DNA of 64,000 bases from Anisus vortex (GCA_949126835.1 OX421492.1:42992998-43056997), one strand, 5' to 3'. Positions 23,280 to 35,152 are shown, counted from the stretch's first letter. Notes: a model not told the origin generated them from the sequence alone. Numbers and translations are program-made.

Positions 23280-24455
23280 TTTCTCTCCGTGGTTCTACAG
23301 AAACTGCAAAAGCTCGCTGACAAAGTGTACCCAGAATCACAGTGTGCATTCCTAGCAGAAAGTTCCACAATTTATATGATCTTTTCACTAAGACAATTAT
23401 AAGAAAACTGCCGAGAGCAACACATGCCCCTCAATCTGGCATTCATAGATTTGACAAAGGCTTTCGAACTAGTCAGCAGAGATGGACTCTTTACAGTCCT
23501 AGCAAAAGTTGGCTGCCCACCGAAACTGCTGAACATAATAGTCATTCCATAATGGAATGCCGTGCACTACAACTGGTCAACTTCAGCCGCATTGGACATC
23601 CCCAGCGGAGTCAAACAAGTCTGTGTTACGACACTCTTTACTCTTTAGCATCTTTTCGCAAACATGTTTGGGGACGCCATTGGATCCTGTACACTCGTTC
23701 CGATGGTAAACTATTTAACCTGGCCAGGCTGAAGTCAAAGAGGAAGACACGGGAAACAGTCATTAGGGTCATGCTTTTTGCAGACGGCATTGTCATAGCT
23801 ACACACGAGCGAATTCGGCCTAACTATCAGTCTTAAAAAGACTAATGTGATGGCACAGGAAGCTGATCCACCTAACAATACCATCAACGACTGCCAACTT
23901 GAGGCTGTGGAGCACTTCACAATACTTCACATACCTTGCTCCACCGTCACTAGCAACCTCTCACTCGATTCAGAGCTGGACAAAAGGAAGCAATAATCTT
24001 CTTTATAGAAGGAGCGGCTGTAATGTATAAGATAAGATTGCTAGATTATAACAGCGAGTGTGGAAAAATAAAAAGCTGACCACATCGATATCAAGGTTGT
24101 AGATACCGTTCATGCGTGATATCAAGGTTGTAGATACCGTTCATGCGTGATAAGCTGGGAAGAAATTGCTAGAGAAAAGGTCTGGGTGGAGACAAGTGTT
24201 GACCCCCGGGCTGAAAGTAAGAGAACGCAATCTACAACAGCTCGCTGACGAGAAGCGCACCAGAAGGAGGGGAAGGGAAGACCAGAGAATGACTGATGCT
24301 GCCTTCTTGTGCCAGAAGTGCAACAGAGTATGCCACTCGCGTGTTGGCTTGTACAGGCCACAGCAGAAGTTGAAAGGCCAGGAGCGCACACTCCCCGAGG
24401 GCGCATTGAATTCCGTCGTCTTGCGAGACAAAACAACAATGACAATAAAAATGCA
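23280..24455 (+). pseudogene. Decayed non-LTR retrotransposon (LINE) polymerase
   Basis: Plus-strand fragments in order: QKLADKVYPESQCAF near 23308, LAFIDLTKAFELVSRDGLF near 23430, PSGVKQVC near 23600, MLFADGIVIATH near 23772 (the F/YADD catalytic box with a Gly in place of the second Asp), then a deleted part, RVWKNKKLT near 24055 and a C-terminal CQKCNRVCHSRVGL near 24312 (zinc-knuckle-like). The order matches the reverse-transcriptase ORF of RTE-like LINEs common in molluscs. Stops and frameshifts are frequent and much of the thumb is missing, so it cannot be active. Confidence 0.82.
23992..24034 (+). mobile_element. LINE-J 3'-tail micro-insertion inside another LINE
   Basis: The segment aataatcttctttatagaag continuing to gtaatgtataagataaga matches the extreme 3' end of the LINE-J family (compare 43129-43190 inverted). 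It interrupts the decayed LINE between its DKR and RVW motifs. It is the only plus-strand LINE-J piece I found. Confidence 0.55.
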
Positions 24456-25675
24456 CTAAGATAGGCTAATATAGCCATTTTGTGACGTCGTCTTGAGGGA
24501 GGTCTGAATTTTTTTTGTTTACTAGTTATTACGATCTGGATGGGGGTGGGGGGGGGGGAGGGGATTATACATAATCGCGTAAATTCATATATGAAAGGCC
24601 CCACAACACCTAAACAAATGCTTAGAAGCATAAAATAGATTAAAAGAATACATTAATTGCATATTAAACCTCTTTTTAAAATATAAAAGAAACACTGTTT
24701 AACCACCAGCCTCATAGGGACATAGGCGTAGTCACAAGGTGACGGGAATAATTAGGGCACCTGACCCCCCCCCCCTCCACACACACACAAACTTCTTCAC
24801 CTTTTTTATTCTTTAAAATTGTTTGTTCCCCCGAGCAATTATAATTATTTTAAATACATTTGTTATATAGAGTTTACAGATTATATCAAGAAATATATTT
24901 ATTTGTGCACCAGTTCAGAAAAAAAAGCAATATACCCCCCCTCCCCACCTCTATAACTCAAGCACAATTTACCCCATCCTGCACGTTATTCTATGCCCCC
25001 CCCCCCCCGCCCTCATATCCTTCCCTCTCCATACCTTGCCCCTCCTTACCATGTTTAAATCCTGGCTAATAATACATAATTATATAGGGACCCAACATCC
25101 TTACTAATAAATTACATTACCATATACAATGTATTAGATTATATTAAAACCTCACCCCTTTACAAAATAGCAAGGACAGTTAGTATTTTTTGCGATGTGG
25201 GATTGGTGTGGAGGTGTTCGTGTGTGTGTGTCTGTGTGTGTGTGTGATCTCTCCACCAAGGTAGACAAACAATTGTTGAAACGGAAGTTGTGTGTGTCAA
25301 CAGGAAGCGATGTTCATGTTTCATTACTTCCATCCACAAGGGCCCAGGGCAAATATTGAAATAGCACTGTTGCGGAGATAGAGACTATCGTTTCTTTTTT
25401 TTTTTTAAATTACGCATCGTCACGTGACCACCTTTTGTTTTGTAACCAGACGAGAAGTTTTTTTCTGAATGTTTGATCTATTTTCTTAACATAAATTTAT
25501 AATTTTATATTCAAACAAAGGTGTTTTTGTAAAGACGCAAATTAATGATAAGTTTGAAAATAACGGATCCAAGTTTTAATAAAAATGATTACAATTTGGT
25601 GACACGCACACGTTTCTCGTTGAGACTTGGTGGAATGTCTGAGTTAAAAGTTCATCGATCAATAAGTGTCTAGAT
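24456..25675. other. Non-coding stretch with simple-sequence tracts
   Basis: Contains a G-rich tract at 24539-24560, C-rich tracts near 24765, 24935 and 24997-25008, and a TG-rich tract at 25218-25246. No gene visible. Confidence 0.45.
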
Positions 25676-26430
25676 CAGGGGTCGGCAACTTTTTGCTAGT
25701 CGTGTGCCAAACTAGGTTTTCTAAATCATTCAGTGTGTCAAACTAGGTTTTCTAAATCATTCAGTGTGCCAAACTAGGTTTTCTAAATCATTCAGCGTGC
25801 CAAACTAGGTTTTCTAAATCATTCAGTGTGCCAAACTAGGTTTTCTAAATCATTCAGTGTGCCAAACTAGGTTTTCTAAATCATTCAGTGTGCCAAACTA
25901 GGTTTTCTAAATCATTCAGCGTGCCAAACTAGGTTTTCTAAATCATTCAGCGTGCCAAACTAGGTTTTCTAAATCATTCAGTGTGCCAAACTAGGTTTTC
26001 TAAATCATTCAGTGTGCCAAACTAGGTTTTCTAAATCATTCAGTGTGCCAAACTAGGTTTTCTAAATCATTCAGCGTGCCAAACTAGGTTTTCTAAATCA
26101 TTCAGCGTGCCAAACTAGGTTTTCTAAATCATTCAGTGTGCCAAACTAGGTTTTCTAAATCATTCAGCGTGCCAAACTAGGTTTTCTAAATCATTCAGCG
26201 TGCCAAACTAGGTTTTCTAAATCATTCAGCGTGCCAAACTAGGTTTTCTAAATCATTCAGCGTGCCAAACTAGGTTTTCTAAATCATTCAGCGTGCCAAA
26301 CTAGGTTTTCTAAATCATTCAGCGTGCCAAACTAGGTTTTCTAAATCATTCAGTGTGCCAAACTAGGTTTTTTAAATCATTCAGCATGCCAAACTAGGTT
26401 TTCTAAATCATTCAGCGTGCCAAACTTCCT
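25676..26430 (+). mobile_element. hAT-A MITE left part with internal tandem expansion
   Basis: Begins with the family terminus CAGGGGTCGGCAAC at 25676. It then runs into a tandem array, after which cgtgccaaacttcctaaagg and catgctcta correspond to the next segment of the MITE at 22835. The right half and right terminus are missing. The array therefore arose inside the element. Confidence 0.8.
25702..26426. repeat. Minisatellite, 31-bp unit, about 23 copies, derived from hAT-A
   Basis: Units of tgtgccaaactaggttttct followed by aaatcattcag, differing mainly as cagtgtg or cagcgtg. The same 31 bp exists once, diverged, in the MITE at 22835-23029 (gtgtgccaaagtaggatttc). Confidence 0.96.
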
Positions 26431-26599
26431 AAAGGTCAACATGCTCTATTATACTTTTTTAAAATTATTTTTTATAGGATTGTTAATTTAACTCGGTAGC
26501 AAGACCAAGGCCAAAAGTAAATGAAAATCGTTAAGCATTTTATATTTAATACAAAATTAACATGTTTGCGATTATCCTCCTTTTTGTTTGCATTTATAT

Positions 26600-26904
26600 T
26601 CAATGTCTTCTTGGAAAAAATCATGCAAGAAACACTCGATGATTACCATCCATCAATCTAAGATTTGCTGATGAAATCGACCTTTTAGCCGGTAGCAACA
26701 AAGAGTTTACAGATAAGCTTGCAGATAGAGCAGGGGCATACGGAATGGAAATCAGTTCAGAAAAGAGTAAAATAATGATCAACACAACAGATGCCCGAAG
26801 TGCAAACATCATATTGAACCAACAACAACTGGAAGAAGTAAATAATTTCAAATATCTAGGAGCAATCATATCCGCAGACGGACGCTGCGAGTCAGAAATC
26901 CTAG
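26600..26904 (+). pseudogene. RTE-like LINE polymerase, 5' part, split by an insertion
   Basis: Reads LRFADEIDLLAGSNKEFTDK near 26652 (F/YADD box as FADE), AGAYGMEISSEKSKIM near 26730, then NNFKYLGAIISADGRCESEI up to 26900, where a hAT-B composite interrupts. The frame resumes at 27380. Upstream parts of the polymerase are absent. Confidence 0.85.
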
Positions 26905-27379
26905 CATAGACTATAATATAGGCCTACATGGACCACTTGCTTTAGTTTTTTTATGCTATTATCTTCTTTTTTTTTTTTGCAATTCCCGATTCTAAATGAA
27001 GTAATTGTTATACAAGTTCCGTTGTATTAAATCGCATTTTTTCGACTTTAAATGATTACTTGAAGGCCTATTAATCCTATTATCATTGACTATAATAAGA
27101 TGGACCGCCTGCTCTATTTTTTAGAGCTTATGTTCTTTTTCCGTGCGCACACAACATTGATCTATAAATGTTTCCGCTCTATACAACTTTCGATTTTTAT
27201 TTTTCATTGAGAAAATCATAGTGATTAAATAAAACGGAAGTTGTATACTGTATATCAATAACTTTATTTCCTGTATAGCAATTACGTTATTTATAATCGG
27301 AAATTCCGAACATCAGTGTTTCAAGTCATCATATAGCAGAAATACTAAAGCAAGCGGTCCATGTATATTATAGTCTATG
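26905..27379. mobile_element. Composite hAT-B insertion inside a LINE ORF
   Basis: 475 bp bounded by CATAGACTATAATAT and its inverse ATATTATAGTCTATG. Flanks are atcctag(c) on the left and atccgag(c) on the right, a target duplication with one substitution. Inside, a second left terminus (tgactataataagatggacc) starts at about 27087. So 27087-27379 is a whole MITE, and 26905-27070 is a decayed right half in the opposite orientation. The outer duplication suggests the pair moved as one unit. Confidence 0.75.
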
Positions 27380-27937
27380 ATCCGAGCAAGGATTGGGACT
27401 GCGATGGCGGCAATGGCTCGCCTAAACATAATCTGGACCAGTAAAAGCATTGGTCTCCCAACAAAGCTCAGACTTTACAGAGCCCTTGTCAGAACTATTT
27501 TTCTGTATGGATGTGAGACATGGACGCTTTTATCGGCAACTGAAAACAAGTTAAAGGCATTCGAAAATAAATACATGATAAAAATACGTCAAATTTCCTA
27601 CGTAGAACATGGGACTAATGCGAATATGTGGGACAGAATATCCTCAATTGCAGGCTCTCAAAAAAACATTATGGCAACAATCAAACGGCGCAAACTGACA
27701 TGGTTCGGTCATGTGTTGCGGCACAATAGCCTGATAAAAACAATCCTCCAGGGCACGGTGGAATGTGGGCGTAGGAGAGGCCGTCAGCGGAGATGCTGGT
27801 TAGACAATGTAAAGAATTGGACAGGGCTGCAGTTGACTCAACTATTGACAACTGCTCAAGATACGCAAAAGTGGAGAAAGTTGACTGCCGAGGTGTCCAT
27901 TCGCTCCCCCCAACGACCTCAACGGTCATGGGATTGA
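27380..27937 (+). pseudogene. RTE-like LINE polymerase, C-terminal part
   Basis: About 186 codons, still open: AAMARLNIIWTSKSIGLPTK, then FLYGCETWTLLSATENK, then KRRKLTWFGHVLRH, then ILQGTVECGRRRGRQRR and WLDNVKNWTG. These are the standard C-terminal landmarks of mollusc LINE polymerases. It is contiguous with 26600-26904 once the inserted element is ignored (SEI then RARIG). The insertion separates it from the catalytic part, so it is not functional. Confidence 0.88.
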
Positions 27938-29299
27938 TATTGATGATGACGTTATCGAATACAATATTTTATTATTAAACGTTCACATTTATGGGAATTA
28001 TCGTCTAAACCTTATCATTTGTTAATCAAGATGAGGACCTAACAACTGTTAATAGTTCAGTTTAACTGACGTGTCCTTTAATATGGTAACGTGTATTGTG
28101 TGTCTCCTATCTCTTTGGTTAAGCGGTATAGATACGTCGTACTCATACATACTGGGTAGTTATTTCAATGTTTAAAAATATACATCTACATTCTATAGTC
28201 ATATAATAGTTATATAATTTTCAAATACTTTTTACAGTTTGACCACTTCTATGTAATAAATTGTAAGCCATTTATTCTTTTATAAAAGAAACATATTAGA
28301 AATATAATATTGGAGAAAATGAAACGAGTTTATTATCTCCCTTTAAATAAAAAACAAACCGTTTCCACATTTGATTCAATATTGATGCCAAACAAGTTAT
28401 GTTATTATGTTTAATGATATAACAAATATTACTGACTAATTATTATTTCCTCTTATAAATCTAACATTATGATCTTCATTACAACATTTAATTATTATAT
28501 AATAAAAATTAATTTACGTTAAACAGTTGTAAATGATCATTTCCTGTATTAAATGTTTGTCCATTTAAGAAGTTTATCTTTTAAACATTAATAATTTTAG
28601 AAATTACATAATTTATGGCTATTTAATATGTCTCTTACATTTATTAAAATAATAATACAAATAATTTTTTAAAAATTATTTACATTTATATTTAAATAAA
28701 GAAGATAAGCATTTTTTAAAATGTAATCAGTCTGTATCACTTAATGAGCGCCTTGTCTTCAATGCTCTTCGCTAATTATAGAATGTGAGTTTCATATTTA
28801 GTCACTTCTGAGTGGTCAAATGTAAGTGACCTATTTCTATGCTTAAAACGGCTTTCTATTGCGATAAAATCATATAGGGATGTACAGGTAAGTAAATGTT
28901 TTGAAATTGATTTCACACCAAGATATATCCAGTTTCAATGCACATTTATTTCGGTGGCAGGGCCCTCGAGAGAAAAAAAAGATGCCGGTACAAGATCTTT
29001 TCTGGGCCCCCATCCCCGTCCCATTTTTTTTTACTAACACTAGTCATATCTAGATGATTTATTTGTATTACATACGTTTGAAAAATCATGAATTTTTTTA
29101 AAAGGTCTGGGGACCATTTTGTGAAACTGTCATAAGTGTTACCATTTACCATTAGAGTAATCATTTCAACCAAAGCCTTACAGGTCTATTACAGAAATAC
29201 ATTAATCAAGTACATATGTCTTAGTTTAAATTATTGTAATTGTTCCCCCGCTTCAGTAGGCCTATTGATCGTGCAAATAATATTACAAAGATATAATTT
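27938..29299. other. AT-rich non-coding stretch
   Basis: No gene visible. Near 28957 cagggccctcgagag resembles a DNA-transposon end and is roughly inverted at 31232-31247, but the intervening layout does not fit one element. Confidence 0.4.
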
Positions 29300-29380
29300 A
29301 TGTCCTCTAGTGTTTCTAGGTTTAGTGATTTTACTATTGGTGCTACTCTTGTCAGTTGTAAATATTCACCAGTAATGTAT
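29300..29380 (-). pseudogene. LINE-J fragment
   Basis: Short piece matching the family's 5' side here: ctctagtgtttctaggttta and ctcttgtcagttgtaaatat. On the minus strand it encodes IVKSLNLETLED in frame with flanking residues, the best-preserved copy of that motif in the window. Confidence 0.65.
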
Positions 29381-29519
29381 GTTGTGTAGTCAAATGTAAG
29401 GATAGATCTGCTGTGGCAATACAGCTGAGACATATTTTTTTTTTACAGACTCTTCTCGAAATACATTTTGTTAAATCACAAAGAAAAACGTGTTTTAAAT
29501 TTTCAATACCATCCATCCA

Positions 29520-29850
29520 TCCCTATGGCGCTACAACCCATGTAGGGCTTTGGCCTGCTCCACCGCCTCCTTCCATTCGGGCCTATCCCGGGCCTTCCCT
29601 CGCCAAGCCCGCACACCAAGATTTTGTAGATCTGACTCTATAGCTTCGAGCCATCTTTGTCTTGGTCTGCCCCTAAGCCTCTTTCCTCTTGGTCTCTGGT
29701 GATGTACTGTTCTGGCTGCTCTGCCGTCTGTCATTCTTTACAAGTGGCCTGCCCAGCTCAATCTGCCCTTCTTTATCTCAGCTACCACCGTTGGATCCTC
29801 GTACAGAGTGTACAGTTCAATACATTTGTCTAAAATTATGATACCTTCAA
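29520..29850 (-). pseudogene. LINE 3' end (C-terminal polymerase fragment)
   Basis: Minus-strand frames read YTLYEDPTVVAEIKKGRLSW, then GKRLRGRPRQRWLEAIESDL, then KARDRPEWKEAVEQAKALHG and a stop. The GRPRxRWL and final A.DR..W motifs are those of the last part of LINE polymerases. It is followed by a short (ggat)n run at 29510-29523, which could be its 3' tail. One or more stops break it. Confidence 0.82.
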
Positions 29851-30149
29851 TCTCCCCTCTTGGCTACCGCACAGGAAATCATTAAAGTGTAAAAGGATCG
29901 ACTAACGAGCTTTGACTGCCATACTAGTATGCAGTATGCAGCAACATAGAGTATTTAGGTCTAGGCTACTAAGCTAACAGGGAGAACTGTAAGCCGGTAA
30001 GGCTCATTGGTCTCTATTAGTAAGTGTCTATGGAGACAAGATAAGATAAGAAAAATAATAAAAAGATATCCTAAATGCTATCGAAAATAATTAGGCCCTA
30101 TATTACAACTAGAGGCTTCTTTGAATATTTAACTAAATGTTCAAGTACA
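29851..30149. other. Non-coding stretch
   Basis: No feature visible. Confidence 0.4.
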
Positions 30150-31432
30150 CTAGGGGTCGGCAACCTTAGGCACGCGAGCCAGACTTGGTACGCAGAACGA
30201 TTTTCAGTGGCACGCGAGAGACCTCCAAGAATATTGTGAAAACAACGTATGTCAGCGTAATTAGTGGGTGCTGCATGGCGAACTACATAGGAATCACACT
30301 GGACGTCAACTGTTTTAGTTCAGGAATGTTTGTATGCAAAGCTGCCATCATTAGACTTGCGATATGTGATTGAATCTATTGTTAAGATAGTCAATTGTAT
30401 AGTTTCTCAAGTCTCTTTTAGAAGAAAGTCATACGGAGTATAAATAAAGTCTTGGATAGATTCATTTCTTGTTTGGAAGCAATTAAGATGTACGTTAAAG
30501 AAAAAAAAATCCATTATTGAATGAGGAGAACTGACTGTTGAAGCTTTTTCTGAATGACATGGCGACCACGTTTTAGTGAGTTAAAACTTACATTTACAAG
30601 ACTGGGTCCAAAAACTCTTGAAGTGTTGGGCCACTGGAATGGATTTGCATTGAAACTGGACATATTTTTCCGTGAAATCAATTTAAAAACATTTAACTCT
30701 TTCCTTAATTTAAGGCCAATTAAGATAGATGAGCATTTTCAGAAGTAAAATAGTTATATTAAAACAATGAACTCGTTTGGTATTATTAGCATCAAATTTG
30801 GATAATTTAATTGAAGGGAGATAATTAACCCTTTTTCTTTACATTAATATTTATAATATGTTTCTCATTTGTTTCCTTTTAGAAATAAAATGGCTTACAA
30901 CTCTAAAATGATAAAATTACACAAGATAGTTAAAAATTATATAAATATTTTATGACTAAAGAATGTATATGTATATTTTAAAACATTACAATAACTACCC
31001 GGTTTGTATGATTACTACGTATCCCTTCCTCTTAACGTCAGTAATAGTTACATATCGACTTCATATGGGATAAAATAATATGTTAACATAATCTCAGTTA
31101 TTCTGACATCAAATAATAAAGACTTTAAAGCTATTACTTGAGTAATTGCCAATTTAATTTTAAAATGTAATATTCATGGGCCCCCTAAGCTCTTATGGGC
31201 CCCGGTACGGCGTACCGGCTGTACCCCCCTCTCGTGGGGCCTGTTCGGTGGTCCCTATAAATGCAAGTTTACCTCAATGAAATGTGTTGCTATGTCATTC
31301 AGAAACACCGGCTTCAACAGTCAGTTTTCCTCATTCACCAAAGGGAAATGCTTGTTTTTCCCCTCAATAAAAAACACCTCTTAATGTCTCTCGCGTGCCA
31401 AGTTTGGCACGCGTGCCTTAAGCCGACCCCTG
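30150..31432. mobile_element. Long hAT-A element without usable transposase
   Basis: Left end TAGGGGTCGGCAACC followed by aggcacgcgagccagacttg. Right end gcacgcgtgccttaagccga then CCCCTG. These are the inverted termini of the hAT-A MITEs, about 1.28 kb apart. The flanks do not show a clean 8-bp duplication. Internal open frames (30554-30748, 31261-31464) are short and I cannot assign them. It may be a deletion derivative of the autonomous parent or a MITE enlarged by another insertion. Confidence 0.6.
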
Positions 31433-31574
31433 GTCTAGATGACGTAGACCCACAGAAAAGATAGAAATTACTATTTTTTCTTTTAATTGGTAGATCCTTT
31501 ACTACAGTGACCTACTAAAGGCGATCTCTACCACATAATAGATAATATATCTGTGGTCGAGATACTACCTAGGC

Positions 31575-33450
31575 CAGTGATGGCGAACCTTTTTGAGGGC
31601 GCGTGCCCAAAGTGCAATACAAGACCAACTTTTGTCTTTCAACGTGCCAACACAGCAATTAAAACAAAATACTGAGGTTTTACTTTAGAAAAAAAAAAAC
31701 AGCCCATGCAGTTGTCCGAAATAATTAACATTTTTTGTCCAAAAAGAATAACAAATTAACAGATCTTTGAACAGTCTTTTATATAAAAAAAAACACGAAC
31801 TGTAGTAAATGAAAAGTTAACTGTATGCATTTGGCATGATTTAGCATAGTTAATGTGATTTTTGCTGTTGTGTGCATGCTGATAATTTGTCAAGCCTTGG
31901 TTCATACTCGTAACTTTAAGAGCGAGACATGCAGCACTCCGATCATCTGTCAGTCTGTTTCTGTTATTAGATTTGATATAATTAAAAGTTGAAAATAGCT
32001 GCTCACAAGCATAAGATGACCCAAACAAAGTAAGAAGTGCAATCCCAATTGCTTTCATCGACTTGGAATTATTTGGCAGAAAATTCCACACTTTAAGGAT
32101 ATCATCATCAGCGCTATCAACGACGCTGTCCTTTGCCATCCGTTCACACTCTATCTTCTCAAGTGTTTCAGGCAGATAATATAATTTATTTTTCCAAAAG
32201 CCCCATTTCCAGATTTCGTAAATCTAACCACCATAAGCAGGAAAGATCAAGTTCTTTAAATTTGGCTTAATCCGTGGAAGTAAGAAAACAGAGGGTTGTC
32301 TCCGTCTTACGGAAATGTACAAATCTATTACTGAAATTCTCCTTGGCAGCTGCTACAATTCTAGAAAATTCATTGTAGATTCCCTGATGGCTTGTATTCT
32401 TGAATTCTGTAAATGCATGTTTAATTTGGAAAATATTTCAGCTGCCCACTTTGTAGGTCTCTTTAAAAAACCTGCAGTTTTCTTTCAAATGTTCTGATAT
32501 CACAAGACATCATTTCTGCTGTTTATCCTGAACCTTGCAGATTTTTTATTCAGTTGATTGAAGTGTGATGTGAAATCTGTAAAAACAACAACATGGGGTT
32601 GGACAGCCAGATCATATCATTGAGCTGTGGATAATCCTGCCCTTTTTTTAAAATCATAAACAGCCAAATTTCATCCAAGCATGCTACAAATCTCTCCAAT
32701 ACTGGTCCTCTGCTCAGCCACCTGACATTATTGTACATGAGTAAAGTATTAAATTGGGCCTTGACCTCATATAGAAGTGAGTGAAACTGTCGACAATTAA
32801 GAGCACGAAACATGATATAATTGACCATTTTTGTGACAATTTGCTGATATCATCTAATTTCTTGCTGCTATCCCTCCTGATACAAAGCGCTTCCTGGTGT
32901 ATAATACAGTGAAACTGAACGACTGGGTGTTTTGCTTCTTTAACAAAGAACTGTATGAAACCAGATGCGTCCCCCCACTATGCAAGGTGCCCGTCACTGA
33001 AACAACTTTTTCTGGTTTTATATCTTGTGCCTAAAAAGCTTCCATAACAGTATTGTAAATATCTATCCCTTGTGTTCTTTCAGGCAAAGATAACAATTTC
33101 ACCAGCTCTTCTCTCATAATGTCACCAACTGCGTAACGCAAAATTACCGCAAGTCTTGCATGATTATTTACATCTGTGCTTTCATCCAAGCATATCGTGT
33201 ATGGTTTATTTAAAAGTAAAATAAAAAGAATAGCGGCGAAAATAAACGAAATAGGCTAAACGTATCCTAACAAATCGACGATGGCATATTATTCGATCCG
33301 ACAAAATTGCCGTTTTAATTAAATCGAGAATCCCATCCCTAAAGGTGTGGCCATGACTAAGCTGTTCCATATTCGGTAAATGCTCGCGTGCACACAGAAA
33401 TGGTTCTGCGTGCCAGCTGTGGCACGCGTGCCATAGGTTCGCCATCGCTG
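31575..33450. mobile_element. hAT-C element, complete ends, 8-bp target duplication
   Basis: 1876 bp starting CAGTGATGGCGAACCT and ending in the inverted AGGTTCGCCATCGCTG (one mismatch), with exact 8-bp duplications acctaggc at 31567-31574 and 33451-33458. It carries a broken hAT transposase on the minus strand. Confidence 0.92.
31756..33215 (-). pseudogene. hAT (Charlie/ZBED-like) transposase, broken
   Basis: From high to low coordinate the minus strand reads CLDESTDVNN near 33190 (catalytic Asp region), REELVKLLSLPERTQG near 33090, a stop after VMEAF near 33035, a frameshift, CIIHQEALC near 32900, then NNVRWLSRGPVLERFVACLD at about 32730-32675. A further gap leads to the C-terminal dimerisation domain FGSSYACEQLFSTFNYIKS near 32025. 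The order is that of Charlie-type transposases. The BED zinc finger and N-terminus are missing. At least one stop and two frameshifts make it inactive. Confidence 0.9.
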
Positions 33451-33492
33451 ACCTAGGCCAATAGGAAATGATGGTAGGCAATCCGTGTTTTA

Positions 33493-33605
33493 AAAGCCTG
33501 ATTGTTGGGGGTAAGGGTGAGGAACAAATCCTAGCCTTTACCTGGATCGAACACAGGACTTTCCATACGCCAGCCGACGCCCTGCCGCGTTACCCGACTA
33601 CTCGT
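33493..33605 (-). mobile_element. SINE-1 head fragment
   Basis: On the minus strand: gtcggctggcgtatggaaag, then tcctgtgttcgatccaggta, then aaggctaggatttgttcc. This corresponds to the tRNA-like head and start of the body of SINE-1, with B box GTTCGATCC. The rest of the element is missing. Confidence 0.7.
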
Positions 33606-34558
33606 ACTTCATGTGAAATTGCATATGCAAGAATGTACACACATTCTTTTTCTTTCCGATGGGCTTTTATTCAATGAATGGGTTGCCTGATCTGGTCATA
33701 AAAGCAACCCAAATACACCACGATAAAGCCCTAATGACATTGCAAGACGTAACTAAAATAGCGAAAGTTATTAGCTTATTACAATGCGTTGCCTACAGCT
33801 CTTCATTTGGAAGGAAGGAATCTATCAGTGCGTTTGGGTGGAAACCATTTCTATTACAAACATTTCGCGCAGTTATCTAAGTTAAAATTAAGGAATTGAA
33901 AAAAAATTAATTAAAATATAGAATCTAAGTTTATATAGTTCATCCATTAATAAATGTGATGAATATTCACCACGAAGGTTTTGTTTCTACATGACTGGTT
34001 AACTTAAATTTAAATTTGTGTACTTCACCCGGAAGTAGATGCGACATTAAGATACAATTTGATAGCCAATATTTTTTACTTAAGCCCTAGACTGCCCTAG
34101 AGCTTATAAATTCCATTTGACTGTATACCCCACAGCTAGAGCTAAATCTGGTTCCGGGTGGATTACGTGATTTTAAAGCAAAGTCAGCACTTGCCTATAT
34201 TTGTCTGATTTTACATCCTGTATGTAATCGTAAAAAGACAGGAGTTTTAGTTTTATTACACGTCTCACGCGTGTTGCAAGTTGTTTGAATTATGACACAA
34301 TATTTTTTTTTTCTGTCCGTCAATCAGGACAAAATAAAACAGTTACATCTTGATCTTATATTAAGGCCCAAGGTTTAGTTCCAGGATATGAACTAATTTT
34401 AGGCCTATACTTAGGGCCTATATAAATATTTTGTCAGAAGGATGTTTAACTTATTGAAGGCCCTTATGTTGAAGAAAAAATACAATACAACCATAACACA
34501 ACAATTTCATCCTAAGCATGTTTCCTTTAAAGAAAATTACTTTAAAAAAAAAAGAGCA
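33606..34558. other. Non-coding stretch
   Basis: No gene, RNA or repeat family recognised. Confidence 0.4.
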
Positions 34559-34559
34559 A

Positions 34560-34590
<31 letters not shown>

Positions 34591-34957
34591 TAGAGAGAGA
34601 GAAAGAAAGAGAGAGAGAGAGAGACAGACGATGAGAGAGAGGGAGAGACAGGGAGAAAGAGAGGGAGAGACAGTGAGAGAGAGAGACAGTGAGAGAGAGA
34701 GAGACAGATAATGAGAGAGAGGGAGAGACAGGGAGAAAGAGAGGGAGAGACAGTGAGAGAGAGAGACAGAGAGAGAGAGGGAGAGGGACAGACAATGAGT
34801 GAGAGGGAGAGACAGGGAGAAAGAGAGGGAGAGACAGTGAGAGAGAGAGAGACAGAGAGAGAGGGAGAGGGACAGACAATGAGAGAGAGGGAGAGACAGG
34901 GAGAAAGAGAGGGAGAGACAGGGAGAAAGAGAGGGAGAGACAGTGAGAGAGAGTTAA
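34559..34957. repeat. GA-rich repeat with about 83-bp higher-order unit
   Basis: Purine-only tract built on gagaga with inserted gacagggagaaagaga blocks. The landmark a(c/t)(g/a)atgagag recurs at about 34627, 34709, 34793 and 34877, so four 82-84 bp units. Long Ser/Leu or Arg/Glu open frames on either strand are artefacts of this composition. Confidence 0.92.
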
Positions 34958-35152
34958 TTCCAAGTATGTTTATAAAAGAGTCAGAGAGAGAATGTTAGAG
35001 AAATAATAAGAGAAGGAGAATAATCTACACATTATTAATGACGAATAAAACTTTTCCAAGTTTATTTTCAACAGACCTAGACTGATGTATTCTTTTGTAA
35101 TTTACTTTTGCATTTTCTTTTCCCATTCTTTACCCAACCAAAAGGATAAATA
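34958..35152. other. Short non-coding spacer
   Basis: Nothing visible apart from TA at 35151-35152, one copy of the target duplication of the next element. Confidence 0.4.

Noticed and set aside
23342..23836. 164-codon plus-strand frame as a gene
   Set aside because: It is the wrong frame across a decayed LINE polymerase; the LINE motifs lie in other frames.
24122..24631. 169-codon minus-strand frame as a gene
   Set aside because: Antisense to the LINE C-terminal region; no independent support.
28957..31247. A 2.3-kb element bounded by cagggccctcgagag and its rough inverse
   Set aside because: The right end lies inside the hAT-A element at 30150-31432 and the left end outside it, which does not fit one insertion.
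34451..34963. 170-codon Ser/Leu-rich frame and its plus-strand Arg/Glu partner
   Set aside because: Direct product of the GA-rich repeat; both strands are open for the same reason.
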